A stretch of 5,273 bases of DNA from Thermoflexales bacterium. Its GTDB lineage: Bacteria; Chloroflexota; Anaerolineae; S140-20. Below, one piece after another: positions 1 through 4,812 of the stretch; within the stretch, counting starts at the first letter, position 1, and every line of letters starts with the position of its first letter. Position numbers and translations under genes: made by a program. The stretch lies in assembly GCA_015484715.1 (NCBI GenBank), contig WFUY01000155.1, positions 1 to 5,273 of the forward strand, written 5' to 3'. Under the pieces are notes generated by a model. That model did no database searches. It was not told the origin of the DNA and saw nothing but the letters and a program-made list of their open reading frames with translations.

Positions 1-1212
1 ACCCTGAGCGGGACGCTGGGCCTCACCCGCTCGGTCTACCTGCCCCTCGTCCTGGGGGGCAGCGCTCCCCGCTACGAGATGCGGGGCATCTGGATCCACC
101 GCTACGACTGGACCCGCTACGGCGAGCCGGCCGACCCCGCCCGTATAGATGCGATGGTGGCCAACGTCGCCGGTGCCGGCTTCAACGCCATCTTCTTCCA
201 GGTACGCGCTCACGGCGACGCCTACTACACGCCCGGCCTGGAGCCCTGGGCCGCCCGGCTGACCGGCAGCAACGGGGAGACGCTAGGCCAGGACCCCGGC
301 TGGGATCCGCTGGCCCGGATGATCGAGAAGGCCCACCAGGCCGGCCTGGAGGTCCACGCCTACCTCAACGTCTACCCGGCCTGGCTGGGGGAGACGCCTC
401 CGCCTCGCCCTGTCGTGCCGGAGCACCTCTTCAACTGGCTCACCTACGACCGTGGGTACGGCTTCGACTGGCGCCAGTGGGACCGCAGCGGCCAGCCGAT
501 GCTCCTCAACGCCTCCTACCTCTGGGCCAGCCCCGGCCTGGACGAGCTGCGGGACCACGTGGTGGCCGTGGCCGTTGACCTGGTGACCCGCTACCCGGTG
601 GACGGGCTGCACCTGGACCTGGTCCGCTACGCCAACGCCCAGTACAGCCACGATCCCTTCAGCCTGGCCGCCTACGCCCCCCTCTCGACCACGCTCTCCT
701 ACGAGCAGTGGCAGCGGGATCGGGTGACCGACCTGGTGCGCCAGGTCTACAGCCGAACGACGGCGATCCGGCCCGACCTCCGGGTCTCCGCCGCCGTCTG
801 GCCGGTCTACCGGGACCGATGGGGCTGGGGCGTCAGCGAGGGCTACGATGACTTCTACCAGGACGCCCAGGGCTGGCTGGAGGCGGGGTTGCTGGACGCG
901 ACGGTACCGATGCTCTACCCGGTGGAGACCGGCGACTCCGGCCCCGCTTGGACGCTGGAGGGCTTCCGCACGCTGCTGGCCGACCACCTGGCCCACAGCG
1001 GCGGTCGTCACGTCTACGCCGGCATCAGCGGCGACTACGCCGATTTCGACGAGATCGTCCGGCGCATCGAAGCGGCCCGTTCCCTGGGCGCTGCCGGCCA
1101 TCTGCTTTTCTCCTACACGGCGCTGAACAGCCGAGGGTACTGGGACGACCTGGCCGCCGGTCCCTACGGGCAGCCGGCTGTCGTGCCCCCGATGCCCTGG
1201 CGGGGTCCGTGA
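1..1212 (+). CDS. Family-10 glycosyl-hydrolase-like (GHL10/DigH-type) secreted protein, N-terminus cut by window edge
   Basis: Probable extracytoplasmic glycoside hydrolase with a TIM-barrel fold. The PF02638-type family includes E. coli DigH (YddW), which cleaves denuded peptidoglycan glycan strands; the substrate here is unknown. Counting from the Met at 79, recognisable barrel-strand motifs run in family order: RGIW (2-5), FQVRAHGDAYY (40-50), VHAYLN (92-97), DGLHLDLVRY (175-184, the most diagnostic, with Asp180), SAAVWP (237-242), PMLYP (277-281) and GHLLFSY (340-346). The frame stays open to base 1 and reads RSVYLPLVLGG before that Met, a secreted-protein spacer typical of Chloroflexota. 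No Shine-Dalgarno sequence sits at a workable distance before ATG 79. I therefore treat the gene as 5'-partial, with a signal peptide expected upstream. The domain itself looks complete, and the protein ends 31 residues after the last motif, in a Pro-rich tail. It converges on the toxin gene with 38 bp between stops. An ATG start at 79 is possible but less likely. Confidence 0.85.
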   Translation, partial: TLSGTLGLTRSVYLPLVLGGSAPRYEMRGIWIHRYDWTRYGEPADPARIDAMVANVAGAGFNAIFFQVRAHGDAYYTPGLEPWAARLTGSNGETLGQDPGWDPLARMIEKAHQAGLEVHAYLNVYPAWLGETPPPRPVVPEHLFNWLTYDRGYGFDWRQWDRSGQPMLLNASYLWASPGLDELRDHVVAVAVDLVTRYPVDGLHLDLVRYANAQYSHDPFSLAAYAPLSTTLSYEQWQRDRVTDLVRQVYSRTTAIRPDLRVSAAVWPVYRDRWGWGVSEGYDDFYQDAQGWLEAGLLDATVPMLYPVETGDSGPAWTLEGFRTLLADHLAHSGGRHVYAGISGDYADFDEIVRRIEAARSLGAAGHLLFSYTALNSRGYWDDLAAGPYGQPAVVPPMPWRGP

Positions 1213-1250
1213 GGGTGCAACAGGCCACAGGACCTGACCTAACCGAGAAC

Positions 1251-1673
1251 TCAACCTTCCAGATATACCAGCACGCCGCATCGCGCTGCCGCCTGACGCA
1301 GGGCAGCGTCCTGGGTGGCTAGCGGCAGGCCAGCACGCATCGCCAAGTCCAAGTAGGCCGCGTCGTAGGTAGAAAGCCGCTGTTCCCGGGCCAGGGCTAG
1401 GATTTCTCCAAAGACACGGGACGCTGTCTCCCCTTCCACCGCGATGGGCAATTGCTGCAAGAGGCTCAGAAAGCGTACCGTTTCAGCAGCGGTGATGCGC
1501 CCACGCCGCTCGGCCACCACCAACGCATTGCCCACCTCTAGCGGCCAGATGATTGGGGCAAGGGCCGTCGCTTCGGCGAAACGCTCCAACACCGCATCGG
1601 CATACGAGCTAGCTTCGTCTTCAAAGCACCAGGCCATCACCACCGAAGCGTCAATCACAAACTGCTCGCCCAT
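1251..1673 (-). CDS. VapC-like PIN-domain toxin of a type II toxin-antitoxin pair
   Basis: Predicted Mg2+-dependent ribonuclease of 140 residues, the usual size for single-domain VapC toxins. The conserved PIN acidic residues are all present in order: Asp8 in VIDASV, Glu46 in WPLEVGNAL, Asp104 in STYDAAYLDL (with Asp109 nearby) and Asp122 in TQDAAL. The active site therefore looks intact. Known members cleave tRNA or rRNA; the target here cannot be read from sequence. The ATG follows the antitoxin TAG with no gap, and the only SD-like sequence (AAGAAGG, 10 nt upstream) lies inside the antitoxin gene. Translation is therefore probably coupled to the antitoxin, which favours antitoxin excess. 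The gene looks less GC-rich than its neighbours, consistent with horizontal acquisition (visual impression, not computed). The 38-bp gap to the convergent gene contains no clear terminator. The symbol vapC is plausible, but the cognate antitoxin is Phd/YefM-like rather than VapB, so I leave the symbol empty. Confidence 0.9.
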   Translation of the reverse strand: MGEQFVIDASVVMAWCFEDEASSYADAVLERFAEATALAPIIWPLEVGNALVVAERRGRITAAETVRFLSLLQQLPIAVEGETASRVFGEILALAREQRLSTYDAAYLDLAMRAGLPLATQDAALRQAAARCGVLVYLEG

Positions 1674-1913
1674 CTATTGTCGTCCTTCTTCGATGATCTC
1701 CCGCACGGACAGCCCCTCCAGACGACGGCCTTGACGGAAGGCTTTGAGGCTGGCGATGACCTGCTCAGGGGGAAGGACCGGCGCTTCTTCCACAGGATGC
1801 AAGACGGCCACCGGCACCCCGTGACGGGTGATGACGATACGCTCGCCTCGCTCCACGCGCTCAATCAGTCTCGCGAAATAGGTCCTCGCTTCATACACAC
1901 CGACGGCTGTCAT
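1674..1913 (-). CDS. Phd/YefM-family antitoxin
   Basis: A 79-residue antitoxin partner of the PIN toxin that follows it. The N-terminal half matches the Phd/YefM DNA-binding fold closely: a start like MTAVGVYEAR, then a Leu/Ile-rich helix (RLIERVERGE, 15-24), the strand IVITRHG (26-32) and PVAVLHPV (34-41). The C-terminal part from about residue 42 is variable and charged (LSVREIIEEGRQ at the end). In this family that region wraps around the toxin, while the N-terminal part dimerises and binds operator DNA. The start is fixed by an AGGAGG at 1921-1926 placed 7 nt before the ATG. The same frame is open further upstream to 2315, but that extension lacks similarity and would run through both promoters and into the divergent gene. 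Known pairs of this type repress their own promoter, here probably the one at 2001-2029. Confidence 0.9.
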   Translation of the reverse strand: MTAVGVYEARTYFARLIERVERGERIVITRHGVPVAVLHPVEEAPVLPPEQVIASLKAFRQGRRLEGLSVREIIEEGRQ

Positions 1914-1920
1914 CCTCCTC

Positions 1921-1926
1921 CCTCCT
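1921..1926 (-). promoter_or_regulatory. Ribosome binding site of the antitoxin gene
   Basis: On the minus strand this reads AGGAGG, a perfect Shine-Dalgarno core, with 7 nt to the ATG at 1913. It is followed by a second purine-rich GAGGAGG stretch running into the start codon. It is much stronger than the toxin's site and rules out the longer upstream start. Confidence 0.8.
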
Positions 1927-2000
1927 CGCGAAAGCAAAAGAGTGGTATCGAAGCCCAGGTTGCCCCGCTTCCTCGGCCTTGGCATAGGAACCGCCAGGCC

Positions 2001-2029
2001 ATTATAGCACGGAGAAAAAGGGGGGGCAA
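2001..2029 (-). promoter_or_regulatory. Sigma70-type promoter for the toxin-antitoxin operon
   Basis: Read on the minus strand, TTGCCC (2029-2024, 4 of 6 to consensus) is followed after exactly 17 nt by TATAAT (2006-2001, perfect -10). Transcription would start near 1994, giving a leader of about 80 nt before the antitoxin ATG. It is one of the few AT-rich spots in the window. Family knowledge suggests repression by the antitoxin-toxin complex, but no repeated operator was identified within the promoter itself. Confidence 0.65.
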
Positions 2030-2064
2030 GAGGACAAAAGGGGGATACCGGATGGGAACCGGGG
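2011..2064 (+). other. Purine-rich tract with four G-runs between divergent promoters
   Basis: From 2011 to 2045 the plus strand is almost all purine, with only two C residues. G-runs occur at 2020-2026 (7 G), 2040-2044 (5 G), 2054-2056 (3 G) and 2061-2064 (4 G), separated by 13, 9 and 4 nt. This could be a loose G-quadruplex motif, though two loops exceed the usual 7-nt limit. It covers the -35/spacer region of the minus-strand promoter and stops just before the plus-strand -35 box. Confidence 0.35.
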
Positions 2065-2067
2065 TTC
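2056..2067. promoter_or_regulatory. Operator-like palindrome between the divergent promoters
   Basis: GAACC-GG-GGTTC is a 5-bp inverted repeat around a 2-bp centre. It ends 2 bp before the -35 box of the plus-strand promoter. It is nested inside a second short inverted repeat, CCGGA (2048-2052) with TCCGG (2077-2081). The position suits an activator or repressor site, but the arms are short and no protein can be named. Confidence 0.3.
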
Positions 2068-2069
2068 GA

Positions 2070-2098
2070 TTGCCTCTCCGGGAAAAACCGCGTAAAAT
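2070..2098 (+). promoter_or_regulatory. Sigma70-type promoter for the large membrane-anchored protein
   Basis: TTGCCT (2070-2075, 4 of 6 to consensus) and TAAAAT (2093-2098, 5 of 6) are separated by exactly 17 nt. Transcription would start near 2105, leaving a leader of about 77 nt. Its -35 sequence is nearly identical to that of the opposing toxin-antitoxin promoter (TTGCCC), and the two -35 boxes are about 40 bp apart. Confidence 0.6.
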
Positions 2099-2131
2099 AC
2101 GGACCTGACGGCGGATGATCTCCCCAGGGTA

Positions 2132-2167
2132 GGACGTTCGGCCCATCCCGAAGGGGACCGAGAGTCC
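2132..2167 (+). promoter_or_regulatory. Structured 5' leader hairpin just upstream of the start of the large gene
   Basis: Three 4-bp helices stack in one arm: GGAC (2132-2135) with GTCC (2164-2167), TCGG (2138-2141) with CCGA (2158-2161), and TCCC (2146-2149) with GGGA (2154-2157), closed by a GAAG tetraloop. A 2x2 internal loop (G-A and U-G opposed) and a 4-nt bulge separate them. The structure ends 3 nt before the GAGGG Shine-Dalgarno at 2171-2175, so it may tune ribosome access. It matches no riboswitch class that I recognise. Confidence 0.35.
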
Positions 2168-2181
2168 AGCGAGGGTTCGTT

Positions 2182-4347
2182 GTGATGTCCATCCAATTCG
2201 AATGGCACGCCGATGCCGAGGAACTGACCTCGGAGCCACCACCGCCGCCACCATCGCGCCGTCGCTCCCGGCGCTTCCTCCTGAGCCTCAGCCTGCTGCT
2301 GGGGCTGATAGGCACGCTGGTCGTGGGGATGCTCTACCAGCGCCAACGTCAGCAGCACGCCATCGCCGCCGATCTGGAGCCCATCGTCCGCCTGGAACTC
2401 CAGGCACTGATCGAGGGCGACGAGGAGCTCTTCCTCAACCAGCAGATGGAGATCTCCAGTTGGCCCGTCTACCAGAAGCGGCGGTTCGATCTCTACCGCC
2501 AGATGCACCGCTTCCTCCTCCCCCCTGCCGTCGTCCCTTACACCTACACCGGTCGAATCCTAAAGGTGTGGGGGGAACCCCAGTACGCCTGGGCAGCCGT
2601 GGAGGTGATGATGGACGGTCAGCCCCATCAGGAGATCCGGCACTACTGGAACACGCCGGAGGGCTGGCGCCATGCTCCTCTGACCGACAAGGCTCTGGGA
2701 GAGCAACGGGAGCGAACCGTCGGCTCCATCCGGCTGCGCTACTGGGAGGTGGACGAACGGCCGGCGCGCTACCTCGCCAACGACCTCCGGGCCTGGCTGG
2801 CGACGCTGATGCCCCCCTTGGGGCTGGAGACCACCGCCCCCCTCACCATCGAACTGCGCCCTGACCCGCTGGGCACGCGAGCCTACACCTGGACCACCGA
2901 CCGTTCGCGCCTGACCATCGTCTCACCCAGCCTGCTGCCCCTGCAGCGGGACGGGCGGCCGGCCCAGGTCTACCGCCAGGCCCTGGCCTATCACGTGGCC
3001 GGCTGGCTGATCAATCAGGCCGTCGGTATCGCCACCCCCCAGGACTTGGCCCCGGAGGTGCGCGGCCTGTGGGGGGACTTGCTGGCCTGGGCGATGATCC
3101 GACTGGACCTGGACCCTCCCCTGAGCACGACCCGCGAGCCGGTCCTGGAGCAGGTCGTCCAGCGACACGGGCTGGGGGCGGTGGCCCGGCTGGTACAGGC
3201 GATGGGCGAGGCCCAGACCGTCATCGAGGTCTTCCAACAGGCCAACCTGTCCGAACCCGATCCGCCGGCCCTTTTCACCCTCCTGTTGGAGGCCCAGCAA
3301 CAGGCCATCGCCCAGGGAGACCGCAAAGCCTACCGGGCGCTCCTGGATCCTGAGGCCGACGCGACGTGGCGGGCGGACCAGGTCTCGTCATTCACCTGGA
3401 CCCCCGGCTCCCTCACTGACGTCACGGGGCTGAATGCCTACTTCAGCGAGGCCGCGATCTACCGCTACAATCCGCTCTCCCATCCGCGCGGCGTGACCGT
3501 CACCTTCCAGAGGGACCGGGCCTGGGTGGAGGCCGAGGGGATGCCTCTCGCCTCGCAGACGCGGGTGGTCTTCTTCCGCCGCGCGGACGGCCGCTGGCTC
3601 TACACCTCCCCCGACCCCTCCTACCTGGGTGGGCTGCGGGAGGTGAAAGCTCCTTACATCGTCCTCCAGTACTACGAAGCGGATGCCGACGTGATGGTCG
3701 GCCTGGCCGCCCGCCTCTCGACGGTGCTGCAACAGGCCACCGAGGACTTCGGCCTCTCCCCCACGGCGTTGACGACGGTGACCATCGGCGTTCAGACAAC
3801 GTGGGGATGGTCCTCGCCGAACTCCGAGGGCCTCTCCTACACATCACCCAGCCTGAGCGGAGTGGACCCCGAGATGTCCTTGACGTATGGGCTGGTGAGC
3901 CAGGTGGCCTTTCGGCGGTTGGATGTTGAGAATCTCCGGGGCTCCCGGTCCTACTCCAGCCCAGGCCAAATGATGATCCTGCAGGGGCTGATCTCTTGGG
4001 AGGCCCAACACCTCCTCGCGGACCATCCTTTCCGGTGGTCGAGGGCAGACCCATCCTCCCTCTCCCTGCGCCCCTTGGCGGAAGCTTGGGAAGGAGGGAG
4101 AGGCTCGGACGCCTTCAGCCCCGATCTGTCCCTGACCGGCTACACCTTGGTCGCCTTCCTTGTGGAGGAGCAAGGCTCTCGGGCCGTTGGCAAGATGCTC
4201 GACGCCTTGGCGACGGCGGAGAGCCTGGACGACTGGCTGCAGACGGTCAGCGGTCAGGGGCTGGACGAGGTCGAGCCGACCTGGCAGGCATGGCTCCGTC
4301 GCCAGGCCGGGTCGCCTCTCTCTCCCTCGTCCCCATCGGGCCCGTGA
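2182..4347 (+). CDS. Membrane-anchored extracytoplasmic protein with two degenerate gluzincin-like (peptidase-MA-like) units
   Basis: I know no named homologue for this 721-residue protein. It begins with a short cytoplasmic segment containing six prolines (19-24) and an Arg-rich stretch (26-31), then one hydrophobic helix (about 32-51). The positive-inside rule puts the remaining 670 residues outside the membrane. That part reads as two copies of one unit, residues 62-360 and 364-708. Each starts with an NTF2-like helical segment (ALIEGDEELF / AIAQGDRKAY) and continues into a fold resembling peptidase-MA gluzincins, ending in the helix pattern QRHGLGAVARLVQAM / EEQGSRAVGKMLDAL. The HExxH position reads HVAGW (271-275) in copy 1 and QVAFR (574-578) in copy 2. 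The glutamate-ligand position reads Asp299 and Gln601. Zinc catalysis therefore looks lost, and a binding or structural role is my inference. GAGGG at 2171-2175 serves either GTG 2182 (6 nt) or ATG 2185 (9 nt). The C-terminal tail is Ser/Pro-rich. Confidence 0.85.
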   Translation: MMSIQFEWHADAEELTSEPPPPPPSRRRSRRFLLSLSLLLGLIGTLVVGMLYQRQRQQHAIAADLEPIVRLELQALIEGDEELFLNQQMEISSWPVYQKRRFDLYRQMHRFLLPPAVVPYTYTGRILKVWGEPQYAWAAVEVMMDGQPHQEIRHYWNTPEGWRHAPLTDKALGEQRERTVGSIRLRYWEVDERPARYLANDLRAWLATLMPPLGLETTAPLTIELRPDPLGTRAYTWTTDRSRLTIVSPSLLPLQRDGRPAQVYRQALAYHVAGWLINQAVGIATPQDLAPEVRGLWGDLLAWAMIRLDLDPPLSTTREPVLEQVVQRHGLGAVARLVQAMGEAQTVIEVFQQANLSEPDPPALFTLLLEAQQQAIAQGDRKAYRALLDPEADATWRADQVSSFTWTPGSLTDVTGLNAYFSEAAIYRYNPLSHPRGVTVTFQRDRAWVEAEGMPLASQTRVVFFRRADGRWLYTSPDPSYLGGLREVKAPYIVLQYYEADADVMVGLAARLSTVLQQATEDFGLSPTALTTVTIGVQTTWGWSSPNSEGLSYTSPSLSGVDPEMSLTYGLVSQVAFRRLDVENLRGSRSYSSPGQMMILQGLISWEAQHLLADHPFRWSRADPSSLSLRPLAEAWEGGRGSDAFSPDLSLTGYTLVAFLVEEQGSRAVGKMLDALATAESLDDWLQTVSGQGLDEVEPTWQAWLRRQAGSPLSPSSPSGP
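2365..3261 (+). repeat. Protein-level repeat unit 1 of the large membrane-anchored protein
   Basis: Residues 62-360. Segments matching unit 2, in order: ALIEGDEELF; the strand pair around AWAAVEV and EIRHYWNTPEGWRH; IRLRYWEVDERPARYLANDL; LTIVSPSL (244-251); LAYHVAGWLI (268-277, the metal-site helix with only His271 kept); GLWGDLLAW (295-303); and VVQRHGLGAVARLVQAMGEA (325-344). The alignment was made by eye; similarity is low at residue level but collinear across the whole unit. Confidence 0.55.
3271..4305 (+). repeat. Protein-level repeat unit 2 of the large membrane-anchored protein
   Basis: Residues 364-708. The matching order is AIAQGDRKAY; AWVEAEG and TRVVFFRRADGRWLY; IVLQYYEADADVMVGLAARL; LSYTSPSL (551-558); LVSQVAFRRL (571-580, no zinc ligands); ILQGLISW (599-606); and LVEEQGSRAVGKMLDALATA. 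It carries about 30 extra residues (roughly 620-650) before its last helices, absent from unit 1. That extra part resembles the segment preceding the C-terminal helix in ordinary peptidase-MA-like proteins, so unit 1 may have lost it. Confidence 0.55.
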
Positions 4348-4400
4348 TCCGATGGGGGCGGGAGAAGCCATTCCCGCCGAGGATGACACATCCGGCGGGA
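4326..4400 (+). promoter_or_regulatory. Candidate alternating RNA hairpins across the stop codon and following spacer
   Basis: Hairpin 1 pairs 4326-4339 with 4349-4362: nine perfect pairs (CCCCATCGG with CCGATGGGG), then five more including two G-U. Its 9-nt loop holds the TGA of the large gene (4345-4347). GGCGGGA at 4357-4363 overlaps the 3' arm and can instead pair with TCCCGCC at 4372-4378 (hairpin 2). A second GGCGGGA at 4394-4400 can pair with the same TCCCGCC (hairpin 3), enclosing a small GGATG-ACA-CATCC hairpin (4381-4393). Hairpins 1 and 3 can coexist; hairpin 2 excludes both. No U-tract follows, so a standard intrinsic terminator is unlikely. A role in translation coupling or attenuation of the gene at 4479 is inference. 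Confidence 0.4.
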
Positions 4401-4467
4401 GCTGTGGGAAGGAGACAGATCCACGATCCGCCTGGAACATCAAGGCACCATTCAGACAGAGACCTAC

Positions 4468-4472
4468 GGAGG
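4468..4472 (+). promoter_or_regulatory. Ribosome binding site of the 110-residue protein
   Basis: GGAGG lies 6 nt before the ATG at 4479. It selects this start over the in-frame ATG at 4494 and over much longer in-frame extensions that overlap the preceding gene. Confidence 0.75.
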
Positions 4473-4478
4473 CTCACG

Positions 4479-4811
4479 ATGGCAACGTCAGCGATGGATC
4501 CTTTGGTCACACCCGCCGAACTTCCCGACCCTCGGCTCACCGAGGAGCGGATGCGCCGGGCCCGCGATGCCCGGCTCCTGCCTGTGGTGGGAGAGCACGC
4601 TCCGGTCTGGCTGATCGAAGAGGCCGTGGACCCCGTCAGCCAGACGGTGGTGAGCGACCTGCTCTTCCTGGACCGGCGGGGATGGGTCCGGCGGCGCTAC
4701 CTGTACGACGCCGAGGTGGACGTGCTCCACTTCCGGGGCGACGAGATCGTGAGCTCCGAGGAGGCGGCCCGCCTGAGGGCCAGAGGCCGATTGTTGGTGG
4801 ATGAGGACTGA
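4479..4811 (+). CDS. Uncharacterised 110-residue soluble protein
   Basis: I do not recognise this family. The protein has no cysteine, no signal peptide and no membrane segment, so it is probably cytoplasmic. The N-terminal 20 residues are Pro-rich and likely disordered. A charged helix follows (TEERMRRARDARLL, 21-34). Next comes a beta-rich core: APVWLIEEAV (41-50), TVVSDLLFLDRRGWVRRRYLY (56-76) and DVLHFRGDEIV (81-91). It ends in a second charged helix (SEEAARLRARGRLL, 93-106). Aromatic and Gly positions alternate as in a small folded domain, so it reads as a real gene rather than noise, and its GGAGG site is good. It lies 131 bp after the large membrane-anchored protein on the same strand, with no clear promoter of its own, so co-transcription is likely. 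Its stop codon is one base from that of the convergent CAP gene. Confidence 0.75.
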   Translation: MATSAMDPLVTPAELPDPRLTEERMRRARDARLLPVVGEHAPVWLIEEAVDPVSQTVVSDLLFLDRRGWVRRRYLYDAEVDVLHFRGDEIVSSEEAARLRARGRLLVDED

Positions 4812-4812
4812 G

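Noticed and set aside
1213..1250. Bidirectional terminator between the convergent glycosidase-like and toxin genes
   Set aside because: No stable stem and no T-tract on either strand, only a few 4-bp matches.
283..1281. Long minus-strand open frame (332 codons) opposite the glycosidase-like gene
   Set aside because: It is the complement of a strongly coding GC-rich gene, has low-complexity Val/Gly/Arg content with no recognisable motif, and overlaps the end of the toxin gene.
2056..2081. tRNA-like T-arm (GGTTCGATT)
   Set aside because: The flanking bases do not pair as a T stem (position 61 is G, not C), and no acceptor stem, anticodon arm or CCA end is present.
1677..2108. 143-codon plus-strand open frame opposite the antitoxin
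   Set aside because: Antisense shadow of a clear Phd/YefM-like gene; no recognisable protein features.
2115..2132. Five-codon upstream reading frame (MISPG) in the leader of the large gene
   Set aside because: No ribosome site and no regulatory codon run; likely chance.
1914..2315. N-terminal extension of the antitoxin frame
   Set aside because: It would span both promoters and the start of the divergent gene and shows no domain; the AGGAGG and the family's usual N-terminus fix the start at 1913.
4326..4378. Intrinsic terminator after the large gene
   Set aside because: Strong stems exist, but neither is followed by a run of T; recorded instead as a candidate RNA structure.
3996..4478. In-frame upstream extension of the 110-residue protein overlapping the large gene
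   Set aside because: The overlapped region is clearly coding in the other frame, and the GGAGG site selects ATG 4479.
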